Source of the DNA: an uncultured Desulfobacteraceae bacterium
Lineage (GTDB): Bacteria > Desulfobacterota > Desulfobacteria > Desulfobacterales > UBA2174
NCBI GenBank assembly: GCA_937982505.1
Contig: CALJLV010000009.1
Coordinates: forward strand, 1 to 15,732
Reading direction: 5' to 3'
Length of the DNA stretch: 15,732 bases
The notes beneath the pieces are model-generated. The model was not told the DNA's origin, did not search any database, and was given only the letters and a program-made list of their open reading frames with translations. The position numbers and the translations under genes are program-made. Positions 1 through 6,310 of the stretch are shown in pieces (the stretch's first letter is position 1; each line of letters starts with the position of its first letter).

Positions 1-35
1 ACACCATGTTTCCCGCCAGCAGGGATGGGCCATGA
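1..35 (+). CDS. 3' end of an unidentified upstream gene (partial)
   Basis: An open frame enters from the left edge and ends in TGA at 33-35, with last residues TMFPASRDGP. Its stop overlaps the cbiC start as ATGA, the same coupling style seen at three other junctions in this window. That makes it probable that a real gene, likely another member of the cobalamin operon, ends here. Only about ten residues are visible, so the product cannot be named; genes missing from the window such as cbiK/cbiX, cbiL, cbiJ or cbiA are possible but not supported by sequence. Confidence 0.4.
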   Translation, partial: TMFPASRDGP

Positions 36-646
36 AACCCCAAGACATTGAGACCCTGAGTTTTCGGATCATCGACGCCGAAGCCGGCCCCCATCCTTTT
101 TCCGATCCCCAGTGGCAGATCGTGCGGCGCATGATCCACACCTCGGCCGATTTCGACTACCGCGACACGGTCCGGTTTTCCCCGGATGCCGTGGCCCGGG
201 GCGTGGCCGCCATCCGCCGCGGGGCCGCCGTGGTCACCGACACGCGCATGGCCTTGTCCGGGATTCGCCAAAGGGATCTGGCCCGATTCGGCGCCAAAAC
301 CATCTGTCTCATCGACGATCCCCAGGTGGCCCGCGCGGCGGCCCGGCAGGAGACCACCCGGGCCCGGGCCGCGGTGGATGCCGCCCGCGAATGGATCGAG
401 GGGGGGATATTGGCGGTGGGCAACGCCCCCACGGCCCTGCTGCGCCTACTGGAACTGGTGGATGCCGGACAGGTCGCGCCGGCCCTGGTGATCGGACTGC
501 CGGTGGGCTTTGTCAATGCCGCCGAGTCCAAGGCGGCCCTGATGGAACGCGCGATCCCCTTCATCACCAACCTGGGGCGCAAGGGGGGCTCCAACGTGGT
601 GGCCAGCGTGGTCAACGCGTTCCTTATTCTCGCCGCATTGGAATAA
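32..646 (+). CDS. cbiC: Cobalt-precorrin-8 methylmutase CbiC
   Basis: This 204-residue protein moves the methyl group from C11 to C12 of cobalt-precorrin-8, giving cobyrinic acid, in the cytoplasm. Family signatures are clear: the catalytic histidine in MIHTSADFDY (His36) followed by the VRFSPDAV stretch, the central GLPVGFVNAAESK segment, and the C-terminal GRKGGSNVVASVVNAFL. Its length of about 200 residues is normal for CbiC/CobH. The ATG at 32 overlaps the stop of an upstream gene as ATGA and has an AGGG-type ribosome site about 8 bases upstream. It is the first complete gene of the run and is followed by a 90-base gap before cbiD. The product assignment is firm; the anaerobic name is preferred over CobH because cbiD and cbiG are adjacent. 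Confidence 0.96.
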   Translation: MKPQDIETLSFRIIDAEAGPHPFSDPQWQIVRRMIHTSADFDYRDTVRFSPDAVARGVAAIRRGAAVVTDTRMALSGIRQRDLARFGAKTICLIDDPQVARAAARQETTRARAAVDAAREWIEGGILAVGNAPTALLRLLELVDAGQVAPALVIGLPVGFVNAAESKAALMERAIPFITNLGRKGGSNVVASVVNAFLILAALE

Positions 647-666
647 TTCACATGAACCACAAAGGG

Positions 667-696
667 GTGACAATCAAGTTTGATGTGACGTACAAA
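667..696 (+). promoter_or_regulatory. Candidate sigma70-type promoter before cbiD
   Basis: The gap between cbiC and cbiD is strikingly AT-rich for this window. It holds GTGACA at 667-672 (five of six matches to TTGACA) and TACAAA at 691-696 (four of six matches to TATAAT), 18 bases apart. A transcript would start near 703 and leave a leader of roughly 34 bases before the GTG of cbiD. This is a pattern match only. The operon may simply read through from upstream. Confidence 0.3.
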
Positions 697-736
697 TTTT
701 TAGGTTCCCGTGTTCGTTTAGAGGCTGGCGGCGGCC

Positions 737-1843
737 GTGAATTCTGAAAAATCGCATAAACCGCTGCGGTCGGGATTCACCACCGGGGCCGCGGCGGCCG
801 CGGCGGTGCGCGCGGCGCTGTTGATGCTGACGCGCGGCGAGGCGCCGTCGGCCGTCTACGTTCCTTTTCTGAGTGAAGGCGGGGCCACGGTCAAGGTGCA
901 TGCGGCCGGGCGCGGGGCCGGCAACCAAGCGGTCTGCACGGTGATCAAGGATGGGGGCGACGATCCGGACGCCACCCACGGTGCCGAAATCGGGGCCCGG
1001 GTGACCCTGGTCGCGGCCGATTGCCAACAGGGCCCCGAACTGGTCCTGGACGGAGGGATCGGGGTGGGCCGGGTGACCTTGCCGGGGTTGGAAATCCCTC
1101 CCGGTCAGGCGGCCATCAACCCCGGCCCGAGGCGCATGATCGAGGCGGCGCTCACCGATATCCTGGGGCCTGAGCGTCCCCGGTGGCGGGTGCAGGTGGA
1201 GATTTTCGTCCCCCGGGGCGAACAAATCGCCCGGCGCACCCTCAACGCCCGGCTCGGGATCCTGGGGGGGATCTCGATTCTGGGGACCACCGGGATCGTG
1301 CGTCCCATGAGCCACGAGGCCTACACCGCCACTATCCGGGCCGCCATGCGGGTGGCCCGGGCCGAGCCGGTGCAAGCCCTGGTGCTCACCACCGGCCGGC
1401 GTTCGGAACGCTTCGCCCAAGCCCTGTGGCCGCAGCGCTCGCCGCGCGCCTTTGTGCAGATTGGCGATTACTTCGGGTTCGCCATGCAAACGGCCGCGGC
1501 GCTGGGCCTGTCCTCGGCGACCCTGGCGGTCTTTTTCGGCAAAGGACTCAAGATGGCCCAGGGGCTGGCGCATACCCACGCCGCCACGGCCCCCATGACC
1601 CTGGCGGATCTGGGCCGCTGGATCCGTCAGGACGGCGGCGACTCCGACCTGGCCCGGGCCGTGGCCCAGGCCCATACGGCACGCCAGGCCCTGGAGCGGA
1701 TCATGGAGCGGTCCCCCCGGGCCGTGGACGTTGTGGGCCGGCGCCTCGTGGCGGCGGCAAGGCGGCTGGGGCAGGGAGAACTCAGGGTGGGGGCGGTGAT
1801 TTTCGACTTTCAGGGCCGCCCTGTTTTTCAGGAGACGCCATGA
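737..1843 (+). CDS. cbiD: Cobalt-precorrin-5B C1-methyltransferase CbiD
   Basis: CbiD methylates C1 of cobalt-precorrin-5B using S-adenosylmethionine, a step specific to the anaerobic cobalamin route. The 368-residue protein has the family N-terminus LRSGFTTGAAAAAA, then KDGGDDPDATHG, the GIGVGRVTLPGLEIPPG and AINPGPRRMI region, the LGILGGISILGTTGIVRPMS block and a C-terminal GDYFGFAM and FFGKGLKMAQG region. The start is GTG at 737, because the conserved N-terminal motif begins about ten residues in and no ATG lies near it. A GAGG 12 bases upstream is a weak ribosome site. The stop overlaps the ATG of cbiET (ATGA at 1840-1843), so the two are probably translationally coupled. Length is typical and all main motifs are intact. 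Confidence 0.95.
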   Translation: MNSEKSHKPLRSGFTTGAAAAAAVRAALLMLTRGEAPSAVYVPFLSEGGATVKVHAAGRGAGNQAVCTVIKDGGDDPDATHGAEIGARVTLVAADCQQGPELVLDGGIGVGRVTLPGLEIPPGQAAINPGPRRMIEAALTDILGPERPRWRVQVEIFVPRGEQIARRTLNARLGILGGISILGTTGIVRPMSHEAYTATIRAAMRVARAEPVQALVLTTGRRSERFAQALWPQRSPRAFVQIGDYFGFAMQTAAALGLSSATLAVFFGKGLKMAQGLAHTHAATAPMTLADLGRWIRQDGGDSDLARAVAQAHTARQALERIMERSPRAVDVVGRRLVAAARRLGQGELRVGAVIFDFQGRPVFQETP

Positions 1844-3057
1844 CCAGACCCGTTTGGATCGTCGGCATGGGGATGGGGCCTGAGGATCTGACCCCGGCCC
1901 ACCAGGAGGCCGTCCGTTCGGCCCAGGTCCTGGTGGGGGGGCGCCGGCACCTGGCGGTCTTCGAATCGGCGCGGGCCGAACGCATCGAGATCGCCGGGAG
2001 CCTGGCGCTGCTGGCCGAGACCATCGCCGGCAAGGTCCAAGAGGGGCTCCGGGTGGCGGTGCTGGCTTCGGGAGATCCGCTCTTTTTCGGAATCGGCCGG
2101 TTTCTGGCCGAACGGCTCGGTGGCGAGAAGGTGCGGGTCCTGCCCAACGTCAACTCCGTGGCGGCGGCCTTCGCCCGACTGGGGCGCGCCTGGGACGAGG
2201 TGCCGGTGGTGAGCTGCCACGGTCGCTCGGGGGGCATCCATCGGCTGCTGGCCGTGCTGACGCGCGAACCGGTGGTCACGGTGCTCACCGACCCGGTGAC
2301 GGATCCGGCCTGCATCGCTCGGGAACTGCGGGCCCGCGGCCTCGACGACGCCGACCTGTGGATCATGGAACGGTTGGGCGGCCCGGACGAACGGGTGCGC
2401 CGTTTCGCGGTCGACCAGGCCGGCCAGCACCGTTTTGCCGATCCCAACCTGGTGGTCATCGTTCAGCCCGAGCCGGTGCCGGCGGCCATCGGGGGCGCCG
2501 AGGCGGAATTTGAGCGCGTCAACGGGCTGATCACCAAGAGCGAGGCCCGGGCCGTGAGTTTGGCGCTGATGCGCATCAGACCGGATCATACGGTTTGGGA
2601 CCTGGGCGCCGGCAGCGGCAGCGTCGCCCTGGAGGCCGCCGTGCTGGCCTGGAACGGCCGGGTGGTGGCGGTGGAAAAAGACCCCGAGCGATCCGGTCTT
2701 CTCTTTCGCAACCGCCGTCGTCTGCGGCGCTGGCACGTCGATCTGGTGGCGGCGCGCCTGCCTGAGGGGATGGACGAGTTGCCCGACCCGGATCGGGTCT
2801 TCGTGGGTGGCGGCGGCCGGGACCTGGCCGCCATTCTGCAAAAAGCGGTACCGCGGCTTCCGCCCAACGGAATCGTGGTGGTCAACTGCGTTCTGCTCGC
2901 CAGCCTGGAAACCGCCCGGAGGGTGCTGCGGGATCTGGGAGTCCAGGTGGACGTGGTCCAGGTTCAGGTTTCACGCGGCCGGGCGGTGGCCGCCGAGCTG
3001 CGCCTGGAGGCGCAGAACCCGGTCTGGATCGTGCGCGGGGTGAGGACCGAATCATGA
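1840..3057 (+). CDS. cbiET: Fused cobalt-precorrin-7 C5,15-methyltransferase/decarboxylase CbiET
   Basis: A 405-residue two-domain enzyme. The CbiE half (about residues 1-205) is a tetrapyrrole methylase with the N-terminal motif VGMGMGPEDLTP and the ASGDPLFFGIGRFL loop. The CbiT half (from about residue 225) opens with NGLITKSEARAVSLALMRI and has the class I methyltransferase SAM-binding motif WDLGAGSGSVALEAA around residues 252-266. Together they methylate C5 and C15 and decarboxylate the C12 acetate. The open frame extends well upstream to 1183, but that part is a shadow of cbiD. The ATG at 1840 lies in an ATGA overlap and is directly followed by the methylase motif. Fusion of E and T matches CobL of the aerobic pathway; here the neighbours place it in the anaerobic one. 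Confidence 0.95.
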   Translation: MTRPVWIVGMGMGPEDLTPAHQEAVRSAQVLVGGRRHLAVFESARAERIEIAGSLALLAETIAGKVQEGLRVAVLASGDPLFFGIGRFLAERLGGEKVRVLPNVNSVAAAFARLGRAWDEVPVVSCHGRSGGIHRLLAVLTREPVVTVLTDPVTDPACIARELRARGLDDADLWIMERLGGPDERVRRFAVDQAGQHRFADPNLVVIVQPEPVPAAIGGAEAEFERVNGLITKSEARAVSLALMRIRPDHTVWDLGAGSGSVALEAAVLAWNGRVVAVEKDPERSGLLFRNRRRLRRWHVDLVAARLPEGMDELPDPDRVFVGGGGRDLAAILQKAVPRLPPNGIVVVNCVLLASLETARRVLRDLGVQVDVVQVQVSRGRAVAAELRLEAQNPVWIVRGVRTES

Positions 3058-3110
3058 TCCGTTACTTTCGAAAAACCTCATAACTAAATAGAAACGATCA
3101 GAAAGCTGAC
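3058..3110 (+). other. AT-rich spacer between cbiET and cbiF
   Basis: These 53 bases are clearly richer in A and T than the flanking genes. I looked for promoter hexamers and found only poor matches (TTACTT and TAAATA, 17 bases apart). There is no hairpin followed by a T run. It may hold a weak internal promoter, but nothing can be asserted. Confidence 0.25.
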
Positions 3111-3935
3111 ATGGTGACAGAAAGTGGAGGCATGGGGGAAGAGACCTCCCCGATTCTTTTCGTGGGCGCTGGTCCCGGAGACCCGGAACTGATCACCGTC
3201 AAAGGACGCCGCGCCCTGGAGCGGGCCGATCTGGTGGTCTATGCCGGATCCCTGGTCCCGCGGGCGCTGTTGCAGTGGACCGGCCCGGCCTGCGAACAGG
3301 TGGACAGCGCCGGCATGCACCTGGATCAGATCGTGGGGTGCATGGCGGCGGCCTGGAGCGCCGGGCGGCGGGTGGTGCGGCTGCACACCGGCGATCCGAG
3401 CCTCTACGGCGCCGTGCAGGAACAGTTTCAGGCCCTGCGCCGGCGGCGCATCCCCTTCGCGGTGATTCCCGGGGTCACGGCGGCTTTTGCCGCGGCGGCG
3501 GCCCTTGAAATCGAATTCACCCTTCCCGAGCGCACCCAGACCCTGATCCTGACCCGCGTGGCCGGACGCACCCCGGTTCCCGAGGCCGAGAACCTTGCGG
3601 CTCTGGCGGCCCACCGCTCTTCCATGGCCATCTACCTGAGTGTTGCCATGGCCGAGCAGGTGGGCGCCGTGCTCGCCGGGGCCTACGGCGCGGCGGCGCC
3701 CTGCGCGGTGGTGCAGCGGGCCAGCCATCCCCAGGAACGGATCCTTTACACCACGGCCGCAAGACTGGCCCACGACGTGCGCGCGGCCGGCATCGACCGC
3801 CAGGCCCTCATCGTGGTCGGCCCGGCCCTGGAGAGCGGCGCTGAAGGGGCAACGACCCGCTCCAGACTCTACGACCTGCGCTTCAGCCACGGGTACCGCC
3901 TGGCCGAGGCGGAAAACGGCCAGGGCCGGGTCTGA
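3111..3935 (+). CDS. cbiF: Cobalt-precorrin-4 C11-methyltransferase CbiF
   Basis: CbiF transfers a methyl group from S-adenosylmethionine to C11 of cobalt-precorrin-4. The 274-residue protein is a tetrapyrrole methylase with VGAGPGDPELITVKG at residues 18-32, ADLVVYAGSLVP, the VRLHTGDPSLYGAVQEQ loop, the IPGVTAAFAAAAALEIEFTL segment and a C-terminal IVVGPALE. The YAGSLV and HTGDPSLYGA combination separates CbiF/CobM from CbiH and CbiL. I use ATG at 3111. A second in-frame ATG at 3132 has GGAGG only one base away, too close to act as its ribosome site. The family core begins after either start, so the first residues are uncertain. The stop lies 4 bases before the cbiG ATG. Confidence 0.94.
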   Translation: MVTESGGMGEETSPILFVGAGPGDPELITVKGRRALERADLVVYAGSLVPRALLQWTGPACEQVDSAGMHLDQIVGCMAAAWSAGRRVVRLHTGDPSLYGAVQEQFQALRRRRIPFAVIPGVTAAFAAAAALEIEFTLPERTQTLILTRVAGRTPVPEAENLAALAAHRSSMAIYLSVAMAEQVGAVLAGAYGAAAPCAVVQRASHPQERILYTTAARLAHDVRAAGIDRQALIVVGPALESGAEGATTRSRLYDLRFSHGYRLAEAENGQGRV

Positions 3936-3939
3936 ATCC

Positions 3940-5061
3940 ATGAAAGAGGCCGCCGAATCGCGCGCCGTCGCCGTGTGGGCCGTGACCCCCGGCGGGGTGG
4001 AGGTGGCCCGCCGCATCCAAGGCGGTCTTGGCCGGGGGGTCTGTTTCGCGCCGCGCCGCCTGGCCGCTTGCGGCTGCACCCCCTTCGATCGGCCGGGAAC
4101 GGCGCTGACAGAGGTGTTCGACCGCTTCCAGGGGCATGTCTTTGTCATGGCCACGGGGATCGTGGTGCGCCTCATCGCCCCTCTGTTGCGCCATAAAAGC
4201 CGGGATCCGGCCGTGGTGGTGGTGGACGAGACCGGGCGCTGGGCCATCAGCCTGGTTGCCGGTCACCTGGGAGGCGCCAACCGCCTGGCCCGGCAGACCG
4301 CGCGGATCCTCGGCGCCCAGGCGGTCATCACCACCGCCACGGATTTGCGCGGGGTGCCGGCCGTGGACGCCATCGCCGCCGAAAGGGGGCTGGCCGTCGA
4401 AAACACCGATGCCATCAAGGCGGTGAGCATGGCCCTGCTGGCCGGCAGCGGCGTCTGGCTTTTCGATCCCGACGGCTGGTTCGCCGATGCCCTGCCGGAC
4501 CCGTTCTGCCGTCCCCTGGCGGCGCCGATGGATTCTTCAGCTAACCTCGAGGCTCTGGGCCCGGGGGTCTGGGTCGACGACCGGCGCCTTGACCTGCCCG
4601 GCTCAACCCTGGTATTGCGACCTCCGTCCCTGGTAGCCGGGGTCGGCTGCAACCGCGGTACCGGGGCCGATGAAATCCTCGACCTCATCCATGGGGTCCT
4701 GGCCCGGCACGGCCTGTCGGCGCAGAGCCTGGCGGTGGTGGCCTCCATCGATCTCAAGGCGGACGAAACTGGGCTGCGAGAGGCGGCCGCGGCCCTGGGT
4801 GCCGCCTTTGTCTGTTTTCAGCGGAGCGAACTGGCCCGGGTCGAGGGGATCAGTTCCCCTTCGCCAATGGTTCAAAAACACGTGGGAGTAGGCAGCGTAT
4901 GCGAAGCAGCCGCGATCCTGGGAGCCCGGGGGGGGGCACTGATCGTCCCCAAGCACAAGAGCGCCAACGCCACGGTGGCCATTGCCCGGCGGGCCTGTAC
5001 CTCGTGGGCATCGGCCCCGGAGCCGCCGATCACCTGTCCGCACGGGCCCTCGCCGTTTTAG
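3940..5061 (+). CDS. cbiG: Cobalt-precorrin-5A hydrolase CbiG
   Basis: CbiG opens the lactone ring of cobalt-precorrin-5A and releases the two-carbon fragment as acetaldehyde, a hallmark of anaerobic cobalamin synthesis. From ATG 3940 the protein has 373 residues. Visible are MATGIVVRLIAPLL at about 70-83, DETGRWAISLVAGHLGGAN ending near 114, and the C-terminal domain starting with LVAGVGCNRGTG near 231 and running through VVASIDLKADE to IVPKHKSANATVAIAR, which ends at Arg350. The last 23 residues after Arg350 do not look like CbiG. They are an out-of-frame reading of the start of cbiH, and the stop at 5059 lies well inside that gene. The ORF start fits the preceding gene (4-base spacing). 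Function is firm; the true C-terminus is doubtful and a frameshifted CbiG-CbiH fusion is possible. Confidence 0.93.
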   Translation: MKEAAESRAVAVWAVTPGGVEVARRIQGGLGRGVCFAPRRLAACGCTPFDRPGTALTEVFDRFQGHVFVMATGIVVRLIAPLLRHKSRDPAVVVVDETGRWAISLVAGHLGGANRLARQTARILGAQAVITTATDLRGVPAVDAIAAERGLAVENTDAIKAVSMALLAGSGVWLFDPDGWFADALPDPFCRPLAAPMDSSANLEALGPGVWVDDRRLDLPGSTLVLRPPSLVAGVGCNRGTGADEILDLIHGVLARHGLSAQSLAVVASIDLKADETGLREAAAALGAAFVCFQRSELARVEGISSPSPMVQKHVGVGSVCEAAAILGARGGALIVPKHKSANATVAIARRACTSWASAPEPPITCPHGPSPF

Positions 5062-5762
5062 AAGCCGCCGATGTCGTGGTGGGCTACACCACCTACGTGG
5101 ATCTGGTGCGCCCCCTGATCCGCACCCGCCGCGTGGTGGCCACCCCCATGATGAAGGAGGTCGAAAGGGTCGAGGCGGCCCTGGAGGCCGCCGGGGCAGG
5201 GCACCGCTGCGCCCTGATCTCCAGCGGGGACCCGGGGATCTACGCCATGGCCGGACTGGTCTTTGAGATCTGCGCCCGCCGCCAGGTGGCCGTGGTGGGC
5301 CCGGACGGGGATCCGGTACAGGGGCTGCGTGTGGAGGTGGTCCCCGGGATTCCGGCCCTGTGCGCCGGGGCGGCCCTGCTCGGCGCTCCCCTGACCCATG
5401 ATTTCGCCGTCATCAGCCTCAGCGACCTGCTCACCCCCTGGACGACCATTGAAACGCGTCTGGAGGCCGCGGCCCGTGCCGACTTTGTCATCGTTCTTTA
5501 CAATCCCAGGAGCCGCCGCCGGACCGATCATCTGCCGGCGGCCCAGCGGATCGTCCTGCGCCACCGCGACGGGGCCACCCCCACCGGGGTCGTCACCGGG
5601 GCCAGCCGCGACCATCAGCGGGTAACCCTCGTGTCCCTGGACAGGCTCCACGAGGCCCCGGTGGACATGCAGACCATCGTTTTCATCGGATCCCGGGCCT
5701 CGCTGCAGTACCGCGATTTTATGGTCACGCCCAGGGGCTACGCTCGAAAATACGCCATCTGA
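4899..5762 (+). CDS. cbiH: Cobalt-precorrin-3B C17-methyltransferase CbiH
   Basis: CbiH methylates C17 and contracts the macrocycle to give cobalt-precorrin-4. The tetrapyrrole methylase core begins with LYLVGIGPGAADHLSARAL (33-51 of the ATG-initiated protein). It continues through DVVVGYTTYVDL, ALISSGDPGIYAMAGLV, EVVPGIPALCAGAALLGAPL and FVIVLYNPRSRRR to MVTPRGYARKYAI. The only in-frame ATG before the core is at 4899, with AGG six bases upstream. It gives 287 residues, but the first 31 are a shadow of the cbiG coding sequence and the overlap is 163 bases. GTG at 5004 would give 252 residues, closer to the usual length, but would remove part of the first beta strand. The boundary 4899 is therefore a nominal start. 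Function is secure; how translation begins is not. Confidence 0.92.
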   Translation: MRSSRDPGSPGGGTDRPQAQERQRHGGHCPAGLYLVGIGPGAADHLSARALAVLEAADVVVGYTTYVDLVRPLIRTRRVVATPMMKEVERVEAALEAAGAGHRCALISSGDPGIYAMAGLVFEICARRQVAVVGPDGDPVQGLRVEVVPGIPALCAGAALLGAPLTHDFAVISLSDLLTPWTTIETRLEAAARADFVIVLYNPRSRRRTDHLPAAQRIVLRHRDGATPTGVVTGASRDHQRVTLVSLDRLHEAPVDMQTIVFIGSRASLQYRDFMVTPRGYARKYAI

Positions 5763-5785
5763 ACCGACATTCAGGACAAGAAAAA

Positions 5786-6310
5786 ATGGTACTTTCTAAA
5801 GGATACGTTCATGTTTATACCGGCGACGGCAAGGGCAAGACCACCGCTTCCCTGGGCCTGGCCCTGCGGGCCGCCGGGGCCGGGCTGCGGGTCTACATCG
5901 GCCAGTTTCTCAAACAGGGCGAATACAGCGAGATCCGGGCCCTGGGTCTGCTGGGGGACCGGATCTCGGTGGCGCAATTCGGCAGCGGCCGGCTGATCCG
6001 CGGCCAGCCCGATGCCCAGGACCGGGCCCTGGCGGCCCGGGGGCTGGCGGCCGCCCGGCAGGCGGTGAAAGGCGGCCAGTTCGATCTGGTGATCCTGGAC
6101 GAGGCCAACGTGGCGGCCGCCATGGGGCTGCTGGCCGTGGAGGACCTGGTGGCCCTGGCGCGGGACAAGCCGGCCGCCGTGGAGCTGGTGTTCACCGGAA
6201 GGGGCGCCAGCGCCGAACTGATGGCCGCCGCCGATCTGGTCACCGAGATGAAGGCCGTGCGCCACTACTACGAGGCCGGGGTCCATGCCCGTGAAGGCAT
6301 TGAAAAATAG
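5786..6310 (+). CDS. cobO: Corrinoid (cob(I)alamin) adenosyltransferase, CobA/CobO/BtuR family
   Basis: This 174-residue enzyme transfers the 5'-deoxyadenosyl group of ATP to the Co(I) of corrinoids, forming the upper ligand. The P-loop is TGDGKGKTTA (residues 12-21), typical of the CobA/BtuR family rather than the PduO or EutT types. Further family features are the VYIGQFLKQGEYSE stretch, FDLVILDEAN (the Walker B-like strand), ELVFTGRGASAELMAAADLVTEM and the terminal HYYEAGVHAREGIE. The ATG at 5786 has AGGA about 9 bases upstream. It starts 23 bases after cbiH. Its last 26 bases overlap the start of cbiP in another frame. Length is slightly short but all motifs are present. The symbols cobA and cobO are both used for this function. 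Confidence 0.94.
   Translation: MVLSKGYVHVYTGDGKGKTTASLGLALRAAGAGLRVYIGQFLKQGEYSEIRALGLLGDRISVAQFGSGRLIRGQPDAQDRALAARGLAAARQAVKGGQFDLVILDEANVAAAMGLLAVEDLVALARDKPAAVELVFTGRGASAELMAAADLVTEMKAVRHYYEAGVHAREGIEK

Noticed and set aside
600..800. Functional cobalamin riboswitch upstream of cbiD
   Set aside because: The B12 box and the GCCACTG segment are absent between the AT-rich leader and the cbiD start; only a short 5' likeness remains.
1183..1839. Upstream extension of the cbiET frame (also 7580-7843 for cobU and 8992-9195 for cobD)
   Set aside because: These stretches lie inside the preceding gene in another frame and have Pro/Gly/Arg-rich composition. The conserved domains start exactly at the ATGA starts.
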